Shown piece after piece: positions 55,195-64,000 of a stretch of 64,000 nt of DNA. This DNA comes from Saccharina japonica. Lineage: Eukaryota > Sar > Phaeophyceae > Laminariales > Laminariaceae. The stretch covers positions 141,858 through 205,857 of the forward strand of contig MEHQ01002869.1 in NCBI GenBank assembly GCA_008828725.1, given 5' to 3'. Numbering within the stretch: position 1 is the first letter of the stretch; the number at the start of each line of letters is the position of its first letter. Below the pieces are notes generated by a model. That model did not search any database. It was not told where the DNA came from and saw only the letters and a program-made list of their open reading frames with translations. The translations under genes and the position numbers were made by a program.

Positions 55195-55640
55195 AGAATT
55201 GGTTGGAGGAGATTGGTGGTATTCGACAAATTGGGTCATCTTTTTCATTCTGAATGAATAATGCCCTGCACACGGAAGGCAAATAATATAATAATAGATA
55301 TGAGAAACGTTCCTAGGATTCTTAGAAGAAGTGATGTCACACCTCTCAAATAAGGTGCACATGGTAGATTTGGGGAACCGGGATAATAGTGAACTCGGTT
55401 CCCCTGTGTCTGGGAACATTCTCAGGATCCTTAGAAGAAGTGATGTCACACCTCTCAAATGAGGTGCCCATGGTAGATTAGGGGAACCGGAATAGTAGTG
55501 AACTCGGTTCCCCTGTGTCTGGGAACGTTCTTAGGATTCTTAGAAGAAGTTGATGTCACACCTCTCAAAATGAGCTGCACATGGTAAACTAGGGGAACCG
55601 GAATAGCAGTGAACTTGGTTCCCCTGTGTCTACCACGGCT
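55195..55640 (+). repeat. Partial copy of the 46.7-kb repeat and a three-unit tandem array
   Basis: 55197-55290 resembles 46709-46805. From 55300 a unit of about 117 bp occurs three times: GATTCTTAGAAGAAGTGATG, TCACACCTCTCAAATGAGGT, GGGGAACCGGAATAGTAGTG, CTCGGTTCCCCTGTGTCTGG. GGGGAACC and GGTTCCCC give each unit a small hairpin. Confidence 0.8.
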
Positions 55641-55953
55641 TTGTGTGCCAGCCTCGTCTCCCTGGTTTATGTACTCTAGATATGCTCTTCTTGGTGGAGT
55701 GTGAGCGACAGGGATGAAAGGACTAATGACATGATGGAGGAGTAACTCAGGAAGTCTGCTACGATAGAGGCGCACCATGTTTTTGCCTTATAAGGGTGGT
55801 CACTTGAGGATCTCTATACCCCACTCAAAAACTGGTTTGGGAGGAGGCCAGAAGAGCTATACCCGATGAACAATCCCACGGCCTAACGATACAGTACAAC
55901 GAAAAATACTAAATAGTGTAACACAAGAATGGAATTTCTGACAACTTTTGGGT

Positions 55954-56290
55954 TAATGTGAAGGTATTACCTGCTGAGCTATAGGGGTAAAAGATCGATC
56001 GATTACCCAGCCCAGGGTAATCCATATAGCACTCTCCCCCCCTCTGAACGGCGGGATACTTGGGACGTCGATACCGTCTACGGCCGTACGTTGACCTACC
56101 CGCTTCGTTTCAATACCTGGGGAACCAGGGAGACGTGTTTGATAGGGACGCACGCGCAAGCGTTTCTATAAAAGAAACGTTCGGAGTGAGATTCGAACCC
56201 GTGTCCTGCCGACGACGCCAAATGTGAAGGTGTTACCTGCTGAGGTATAGGGATAAAAGATCGATCGATTACCCAGCCCAGGGTAATCCT
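55954..56290 (-). mobile_element. S1 tRNA-headed SINE-like element
   Basis: On the minus strand it carries a tRNA-like head: CTCAGCAGGTAACACC (A-box-like) and GGGTTCGAATCTC (B box). A 200-bp body and terminal direct repeats of about 75 bp follow. The repeat reads GGATTACCCTGGGCTGGGTA, ATCGATCGATCTTTTA and GCAGGTAA and appears at both ends (55960-56035, 56223-56290). The body has a 68-codon frame (GSPGIETKRVGQRTAVDG) also open in the 58233 copy. Confidence 0.65.
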
Positions 56291-56490
56291 TATAACGGTA
56301 ACCCTTTAAGAACTGGTCCCACACATTTGGGAACAAATTACTTGAAATTAGAGTGGCATAAGCTTTTCAGTTCTGAATCCCTTCATTCAGAAACGTTTCC
56401 AGCCAAAAAGTGCCACCTCTATCGTAGCACGCGTCTCAGCAATGACAAACCAGCACCCCTGGGAGGCAACTCCCTTATTACAGGCAGCGA

Positions 56491-57903
<1,413 letters not shown>

Positions 57904-58232
57904 AGCTAGCCGTGGCTTTCGGTTGATGCTTCGTTGGAGATGCTACGTAGAGGGGCCGGGCTCGGTCGCTGTTTGACGCATGAGATACAGCGACATTTTG
58001 GTATAGACGCGTGCTACGATGTATGCGGAGGGCTTTCCCGCCCGCGGTCTAACCTCCGTCCTAAAATCAAGTCAAAATATTCACACTATTTTCAAGATTA
58101 TTTCCCATACTAAAATCAAGATATTTTTTTCTACATTAAAATCAAGATATTTTCTGAATGATGGGGCTCTTTGACTCAAAATCGTCGGACCTCCGTTCTT
58201 GTGTTCCAATTTTTTTCATTTTATCGTTAGTG

Positions 58233-58581
58233 TTATAAGGATTACCCTGAGCTGGGTAATTGATCGATCTGTTACCCCTATTATAGCTCCGCAGGTAATA
58301 CCCTCACATTTGACGTCGTCGAGGACACGGGCTCGAATCTCACTTCGAACGTGAACGTTTCTTTTTTCAGAAACGCTTGCGCATGCGTCCCCAAATAATA
58401 CGTCTCCCTGGTTCCCCAGGTATTGAAACGAAGTGGGTAGGTCAACGTACGGCCGTATACGGTACCGACGTCCCAAATATCCCGCCGTTCAGAGGGGGGG
58501 AAAGTGTTTTAAGGATTACCCTGGGCTGGGTAATCGATCGATCTTTTACCCCTATAGCTCAGCAGGTAATACCCTCACATT
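58233..58581 (+). mobile_element. S1 tRNA-headed SINE-like element
   Basis: The same structure as 55954-56290 but in plus orientation: terminal direct repeat at 58233-58310 and 58508-58581, B box GGGCTCGAATCTC, body TACGTCTCCCTGGTTCCCC. The frame 58377-58583 encodes GSPGIETKWVGQRTAVYG, aligned with the other copy over its full length. Confidence 0.65.
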
Positions 58582-59139
58582 AGGCCATGGGAGTTTTCAT
58601 CGGGTAGCACACTAATTTTCCCTCGAAATCCTTTTTTGACTTACTATTAGTGTAGAGCTCCTCAAGTGACCACCCTCAGAAGGCAGAAATATGGTGTGCA
58701 CACCTCTACCGTAGCATGCGTGCTGATGAGCAGGCTTTTTCTTCGCCAATCGGTTTGAGATGCATGTACAGGTAAAAACCCAGGGAACAATACTGCTGGG
58801 CCATATTCATACTCCAAGCGATTCGGAGTCCCAGCAGAGAGTTCTCAACTTTATTTATACTCCAAGCGATTCGGGGTCCCAGCAGAGAGTTCTCAACTTC
58901 GTCGGCTGTGTGGTGATAAGAAAGTATGTCAGGAGACGCGCCAAGCCCGGCAAAATGTGCGCTTTCAAGGGTGTATATAGGGCCAAGTGCTGACGCATGC
59001 TACGGTAGAGGTGCACCAAGTTTTTTTTTTTTTTCTGGGGGTGGTCACGTGAGGAGGTCTGTACTAATACTAAGTAAAAAACTGATTTTGGAGGGAAAAT
59101 AAAGTTTCTACCCGATGCACAATCCAATGGCCTACCTAA
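58582..59139. other. No gene; composite dispersed repeat
   Basis: CTACCGTAGCATGCG, GCTACGGTAGAGGTGCACCA and GTGGTCACGTGAGG also occur near 9250, 10340, 55760, 56410 and 60750. CAAGCGATTCGG-GTCCCAGC with AGAGAGTTCTCAACTT is tandem at 58815-58900. Confidence 0.55.
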
Positions 59140-59970
59140 GGGCCCATCTTAACGAAGACAGCAAAAATTCAATTTGGAAAATAAAATCCTATTTGAACGT
59201 GATTTCGCAAAAAAAAAAGTGGTTTGCGTCCTATGGGGAATAGTGAATTGCTCGTTCAAATATTTATGAAATCGAAAAAACGCAGCATGCGTCACAGCGC
59301 CCAGGTGAAAAAAATCGACGAGAGGAGACGAGAGGGAAAGCATGCGTCGACGCGTGCGCGCCGCCGCCAGCATACTTTTGCTTTTGACCGCCCAGGCTAG
59401 GAAGCTATCGCTCTCAGGGTCTCCTGGGTGGGCGTAGGGATCCCTGGAACGCCACGGGCGAGACAGGGGCGGCGATTGTGTTATCGAAGTCTTGAGCGTA
59501 TCATGCTGTTTTTGGGTCGATCGCTCGGTTTTTGATCGGGTTGGAGCATCGAGCTGGTTGAAAAGTTGGGATTGCGACCGCCTTGATTGGTTTTGAGGCG
59601 CCACCGCCGGGGTACGCTGTGCTATTGTCTATAGGCGTGGGCGCGGCTGTTGTCCCGGTGGCCTCGGGTTGTGGTTCACGTGTTGTCGCCTCGGTCGTGG
59701 TCATCGATGCCACCAAGAAATTACCAGATTGTACCGGGGGCGTTTGCCCACCGTGGACATGCCGGTCCAAGTCGGGCCAACTCCTCAATTTGATTTGAAT
59801 TCTTTGGATAAGAAGGTCCTGGGACCTTCTTGGTTTTTCCGTCCAATTCAAATTGATTAGACCCCAAGATCCTAATCTTTGATGCTGGTGCGTGTGTTGA
59901 CCAATGAAAAGCGTATTTGAATTTTATTTTTTCCAAATTGGATTTATTTTATACTCGTTAATACGGGCCC
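59140..59970. mobile_element. M4-ended element of 830 bp with a short coding fragment
   Basis: The left end GGGCCCATCTTAACGAAGAC with CAATTTGGAAAATAAAATCC and the right end CCAAATTGGATTTATTTTAT with CTCGTTAATACGGGCCC are M4 arms. The interior on the minus strand has adjoining frames (MTTTEATTREPQPEATG near 59700, and CRPWRSRDPYAHPGDPESD-like near 59450) in different phases. These look like a decayed gag-like or captured gene. No family is recognised. Confidence 0.5.
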
Positions 59971-60279
59971 GGGCCCATATTAACGAAGAAAAAATAAATC
60001 CAATTTGGAAAAAATAAAATCCAAATTCGCTTTTCATTTGTCAACACACGCACCAGCACCAAATATTAGGTAGGGCCCGTATTAACGAGTATAAAATAAA
60101 TCCAATTTGGAAAAAATAAAATTCAAATACGCTTTTCATTGGTCAACACACGCACCAGCATCAAAGATTAGGATCTTGGGGTATAATCTTGGGTGGTGGT
60201 GCGGGTTCTGACCAATGAAAAGCGGATTTATTTATTTTTTTCCAAATTGATTTTTTTGTTCTTCGTTGAAAACGGGCCC
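59971..60279. mobile_element. M4 foldback elements
   Basis: 59971-60072 is a single arm. 60073-60279 is a complete foldback: GGGCCCGTATTAACGAGTAT, AATCCAATTTGGAAAAAATA, CGCTTTTCATTGGTCAACAC, then the inverse arm ending GTTGAAAACGGGCCC. The arms are about 100 bp. Confidence 0.8.
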
Positions 60280-60342
60280 TAAGTATAAAAAAATGGAAAA
60301 ATATTGCAACACAAGAATGAAAGTCCGACGAATTTTGGGTTA

Positions 60343-60707
60343 AATAACCCATTCAGAACCGAAAAAAATGTCCCACACTAACTCCAAGTAGTTTCCCCCC
60401 AAATTCGTGGCACCAGGTCTTAACCCATTCAGAACGGAAAAAAATGTCCCACACTAATTTCGAGTATTTTTTCCCCAAATTCGTGGGACCAGTTCTGAAG
60501 GGGGTTAAGGAACCCCCCCGTCATTCAAAAAATGTTTCAGTCAAGTAGCAGAACCGAAAAAAATGTCCCACACTAACTCCAAGTAGTTTCCCCCCAAATT
60601 CGTGGCACCAGGTCTTAACCCATTCAGAACGGAAAAAAAATGTCCCACACTAATTTCGAGTAGTTTTCCCCCAAATTCGTGGGACCAGTTCTTAAGGGGT
60701 TAAGGAA
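60343..60707. mobile_element. Two tandem M3 pairs (segment duplicated)
   Basis: AACCCATTCAGAAC, AAAAAATGTCCCACACTAA, CAAATTCGTGGCACCAGGTC and CCAGTTCTTAAGGGGTTAAG occur at 60343-60507 and again at 60548-60707 with few changes, so a double element was duplicated. Confidence 0.75.
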
Positions 60708-60794
60708 CCCCCCCCGTCATTAAAAAAAAAAACAGTCAAAAAGTGCTACTCTATCGTAGCACAGCATCTGCTCAACACTAAAACCTACATACGA

Positions 60795-61015
60795 GAAGTA
60801 ATTGGGTGTCACGTAGTCAAGGCATGCCAAGGAATCCGACGCAAGTCGACGAGGGAAGAAAGTGCTGAAATCTTCTCGCGATGAAAATGCAAGGCAAGTA
60901 CCGTAGTGGGGAGGGGGGAGAAGAGCCTACTTAGTGACCCCGGATCTGAGTTACGACTAAAGAGAGAGAGGGAGAGAGAAAAGGAGGGCGAAAATAATAA
61001 ATGGGATGGACAAGA
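60795..61015 (-). repeat. Dispersed repeat S2
   Basis: Inverted S2: CAAGGCAAGTACCGTAGTGG, AGTGACCCCGGATCTGAGTT, ACGACTA and AATAATAAATGGGATGG. It is followed by an A-run (61015) and a CAAGGCATGCC-family piece. Confidence 0.8.
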
Positions 61016-61418
61016 AAAAAAAAAAAAAAAAAAGGCATGCCAAGGCAAAGTTGTTGTCTTGTCGATGGGCGAAAGTGCTGTCCCCCGACATCGTTGGTGG
61101 CAAAAGGGCCGCTCGCTCGAGTGCAGCAAACTCCTAAAAAAACATGATAAAGAAAAAAGTTGGTTTTATGGAACTTTGAAACGGTGCCTCCCCTCGAAGG
61201 GTACGTACACGGTACACACACATACACAAGAAAAAATATATAAAGCGACGGATTGCAAAGGGTTGACGACTCAGCCTATTTGCCCCGTTCCAGGCTACTC
61301 CGGTACTATTACGTGCGTTTTTTTTTCTCTCACACCACTTTGGGGAAAAAGAGCGCCGGCCCACCGCGACCACGCCCTGCCGCTGCTACGGCACGAAACT
61401 ATAGCGCGTGGGGAGGCC

Positions 61419-61981
61419 TCATTCAAGCGAAGTAGGTGGCCGCGGCGGCCTGGCAATGTGCAGGCCGGCATCAAACCCGTCACCCACGAAGCCTCCGAAC
61501 AGGACCAGCGTATCGCCACACCAGGTCAGCGTGTGCCCATTTCGGCCCTCCACTATCGAGCACCCCACGGACCCCATCTCTTCCTCGTCTACCCACCTCG
61601 TGCTCGACGCAATCGAGCTACTACCACCACCACCACCACCGCTGCTACCGCTACCATTGCCCGCCCCGGCCAAGTCCAACCTCCACAGGTCATCGATGTA
61701 CGCCATGATGATGTCGGCGCTCTCTTCTTCGCCACTGTCGTCCTCCGCGTCGGAGGCAACCCCGTCGCTATCGCAAGGCGGCGACGGAAGCTCGACTAAG
61801 CCGTACCCGCCGAAAAGAAACAGGTCGCCGCCGCACGGCCTTGGTGTCAGGACAGCCAGAGACCGCGGCGAAGGTCCCACCCCGTTGAGCATCACCAGGG
61901 ACCAGACGCGCGGGCGGCCACCCTCGCCTTCTCCAGCCCCCGCCGACGTTGCCGCCGCCGCTCCACCTCCCCCGGTCGATC
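61419..61981 (-). CDS. Kelch-repeat protein, last exon
   Basis: The acceptor ATATCCTGCCGACAG precedes 61981. In phase with the upstream exon it reads GSTGGGGAAAATSAGAG, then RPRVWSLVMLNGVGPSPRSL and GGDLFLFGGYGL. An acidic insertion (DSDGVASDAEDDSGEEES) follows, then AYIDDLWRLDL, a Gly/Ser run, and GRNGHTLTWCGDTLVLFGGF. It ends at TGA 61419 after RPPRPPTSLE. W, GG doublets and DDLW are classic kelch blade features; two blades lie here. Kelch propellers usually have 5-7 blades and bind partner proteins, so the rest must lie upstream, beyond the right edge. The last blade lacks its usual closing strand, which in propellers is often supplied by the N-terminus. Confidence 0.8.
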
Positions 61982-62089
61982 CTGTCGGCAGGATATTCGT
62001 AGTCCAAGAACAACTCAATTATGAGTATTTGGGTTTTGAACTGTATTGCAAGGCGGTTTTTACTTGGGGGGGTATGAAAGCGCCAGTGT

Positions 62090-62607
62090 AGGCAGCTTCG
62101 GCGCGCCTGTGCTGTGAGAGGTTAAGTTAAACCCATTCTGTTTTTTACCCCTCTACCCGAACCTCTACTCAGCGCCAGCTACTCACTTGCACGCTTGCTG
62201 CTGCTGCTGCTGCTGCTGTTGCTGCTGCAGCGCCGTCCAGTAGCACATACACCTCATTCCCATACTTATTATTGTCTACACGGGATAAAAGTATGTCAAT
62301 CGGGGAACGCTATATTATGTTGAGTTTTAATGTGGTCGACTAAATTTTCACAAGAAAGAAAAAAAACGCCAGATGTTTTCGAGAAAAAATTAACATGTGT
62401 AGGCGGGGGGGTCGGGGTTGTGGGGTAAAAAGGGCAAAAAAGTACCAGGTAGAATTTTAGGCAGTTTTCGAAATACAGTACGATACCTGGTATAAAGATA
62501 GCCTCTATTAAGGGATCCTACAGCATCTAACATTTTTTTAGGTGGTTATAAACGACCCTTTAGTGAAAAACAAATGTTTAATTTTTTTAATGCGTGATGG
62601 ATGGTAA
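62090..62607. other. Intron sequence of the kelch gene; no exon seen
   Basis: CTGCTGCTG runs at 62200-62228, and a copy of the AATCGGGGAAC / GTGGTCGACTAAATTTTC repeat also found at 41228. Confidence 0.5.
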
Positions 62608-62810
62608 GGGCCCGTTTTAACGAAGAAAAAAAAAAAAACAATTTGGAAAAAATAAAATTTAAATCCGCTTTTCATTGGTCAACACGCGCACCAGCACCAA
62701 AGACTATTAGGATATTGGGGGGTGCTGGTGCGTGTGTTGACCAATGAAAAGCGAATTTGAATTTTATTTTTTCCAAATTGAAATTATTTTATATTCGTTA
62801 ATATGGGCCC
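62608..62810. mobile_element. M4 foldback element in the kelch intron
   Basis: The left arm GGGCCCGTTTTAACGAAG, CAATTTGGAAAAAATAAAAT, TCATTGGTCAACACGCGCAC and right arm GTGCGTGTGTTGACCAATGA, TTTTTTCCAAATTGAAATTA, TCGTTAATATGGGCCC form one foldback of about 200 bp. Confidence 0.85.
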
Positions 62811-62944
62811 TAAAAGCGTTCAAAAGCGGAAAATGTTTTAAATAAAGCTGTGCGATCTGGATTGGAGGTCTCTTATATACCGTTTTCCCTTATCGTGGGG
62901 GTCCCTTAAAAAGGGCTACCTACATTTCCCCTTCTTTTTTTTTT

Positions 62945-63590
62945 CCTTTTTTTTTTTCCGTCCCATATATTGTCTTGGCCCTTCCTCTCTCCCTCCTTCC
63001 TTGTAATAGTCGTAACTCAGATCCGGGGTCACAAAGTAGGCATCCCCTCCCTCCTCCCCCCACTACGGTTCGTGCCTTGCATTTTTTTTATCGCGACAAG
63101 ACTTTTAGCCCTTTCTTCCCTCATCGACTCGCATACTGCTGTTGTATCCATTAATACTGGGACACATTTCGTGGGCCACACAAAAGTCCCCGATATCTAA
63201 TATGTATACCCTAGATAGTAAGGAACCGACGTCCTCCGTGGAATAACAGGTGAATCTCGTCCCTGTTAGAGTCAAGATTGTGGGTTCGAGCCCCCCCCGA
63301 GTGCATGTTCGTAGGGAAATTTTCTCGCAAAACATGTCTTGACTACGTAGCGGAAAGCGCGAGCGCATGAGTTAGCAAAATTCGATGAAAATCGATGAGC
63401 GTTGGGAATGCTGAACTGAACAACTGAACCCTCTGCGCGATACAAATCAAGGCACGAACCGTAGTGGGGGAGGAGGGAGAAGAGCCTCTGCTTTGTGACC
63501 CCTGGATCTGAGTTACGACTACGATGGAGGGAGAGAGGGACAGAAGTGCCAAGATAATAAATGGGATGGGAATAAATAAATAAATAAAAA
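62945..63590. repeat. Inverted pair of S2 repeats in the kelch intron
   Basis: The plus copy is 62945-63125 and the minus copy 63385-63590, both with AACTCAGATCC-GGGGTC and CACTACGGTTCGTGCCTTG or its inverse. Between them CAGGTGAATCTCG and GTGGGTTCGAGCCCC (63248-63290) form a tRNA-like B-box segment. Confidence 0.75.
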
Positions 63591-63627
63591 TAACGGGGGG
63601 GAAGGTGGCTCGAGCTCTCTCTCTCAC

Positions 63628-63964
63628 CTGCGGCAGAAGCTGGTCTCCAAACCCAGAGATCATTCAGCGGCGCGACATCTTCTGCGTCGCTGTCCTCGTC
63701 CGTGTCGCGCCCGAGCCCCCCGAATAGCACCAGAGACCCATCCGCCTCCACCGGCACGGAAGAACCGCCCGCAGAACCGCCCGAAGAACGGTCCCGGGAC
63801 AGTTCGGCGGCACTCTTTGAGTAGGCGAGGCAGTGCGAAGACCGCGCGCAGGGGCGCGGCCCGGTCGCGGAATCGCGCTTTTCACTCCAAGACGCGGTGG
63901 TGGGATTGAAGAGCCAGAGGTCCTCAAGAAGGTCGCCGGAAGGTAACTCGCCACCGTGTACAGC
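63628..63964 (-). CDS. Kelch-repeat protein, internal exon
   Basis: On the minus strand the acceptor CTCCTCCAAACACAG is followed by AVHGGELPSGDLLEDLWLFN, then PTTASWSEKRDSATGPRPCA and RSSHCLAYSKSAAELS. A Ser/Gly-rich loop leads to EADGSLVLFGGLGRDTDEDS and APLNDLWVWRPASAA at donor GTGAGA (63627), phase 1. It contains one full kelch blade and the start of the next. With the exon at 61981 it makes 300 codons including the stop. The gene continues to the right of the window. A C-run on the sense strand (63991-64000) ends about 26 nt before the acceptor. A scaffold or ligase-adaptor type protein is the usual kind of product; its exact role cannot be told. Confidence 0.8.
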
Positions 63965-64000
63965 CTGTGTTTGGAGGAGGTTATATGACGGGGGGGGGGG

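Noticed and set aside
63235-63300. tRNA-like segment with GTGGGTTCGAGCCCC
   Set aside because: The D and anticodon arms do not fold; it lies between S2 repeats and is probably repeat-derived.
63664-63954. 96-codon minus frame MASYLPATF
   Set aside because: A shadow of the kelch exon; the neighbouring frame has LEDLWLFN and LVLFGG.

Overview
This is a nuclear window from a eukaryote with large introns and many repeats. A photosynthetic stramenopile, most likely a brown alga, is my best guess. The evidence is: GC-rich exons encoding poly-Gln, poly-Ser and poly-Gly proteins; introns of 1.3 to 16.7 kb; a Zn2Cys6 (fungal-type) regulator in a genome whose introns are far too long for a fungus; (TTAGGG)n tracts; and dense non-LTR retrotransposons and short inverted-repeat elements. 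The phylogenetic placement is inference. The gene structures below come from splice-site and reading-phase reasoning, not from alignments.

Three host genes can be assembled. (1) A plus-strand gene with exons 5692-6351, 8210-8689, 11042-11131 and 12417-14130 encodes about 970 residues of a Zn2Cys6 binuclear-cluster regulator. Its first zinc-cluster exon is not found in the window. The last exon contains an exact 19-nt Tn5/Nextera mosaic end (13459-13477), a sequencing artefact that breaks the frame; without it the frame is continuous. (2) A minus-strand HAD-type phosphatase of the SCP/Dullard (FCP1-homology) class starts at about 45073. Its large exon ends at 43421 and continues in phase at 26703-26540, implying a 16.7 kb intron filled with repeats. 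A possible terminal exon lies near 25014. The 3' end of the 26.6 kb exon, with its 5' splice site, is repeated in a tandem array (25390-26600). (3) A minus-strand kelch-repeat protein has exons 63964-63628 and 61981-61419 and continues beyond the right edge.

The rest is mobile and repetitive DNA. A 5'-truncated LINE family carries a poly(C) tail instead of poly(A). It nests head-to-tail in its own C-tracts, and its tails sit just upstream of several exons, where they merge with the pyrimidine tract of the 3' splice site. A separate non-LTR reverse transcriptase with a C-terminal zinc knuckle and restriction-like endonuclease lies at 52670-54952 and is interrupted by one in-frame stop. At least six families of short inverted-repeat elements, a tRNA-headed SINE-like pair, a CCAAT-box satellite (17.7-19.0 kb), a 1.1 kb (AGT)n tract, an exact 801-bp duplication and an assembly gap (16346-17129) make up most of the remainder.

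The families are labelled in the features: M1 (TIR around GGACCATAGTAAATAGGACC), M2 (TIR TACCACTCTGTCC), M3 (AACCC-TTCAGAACTG), M4 (GGGCCC-TTAACGA foldback), S1 (tRNA-headed), S2 (AACTCAGATCCGGGGTC), D1 and D2 (other dispersed repeats), LINE-alpha and LINE-beta (poly-C tailed).
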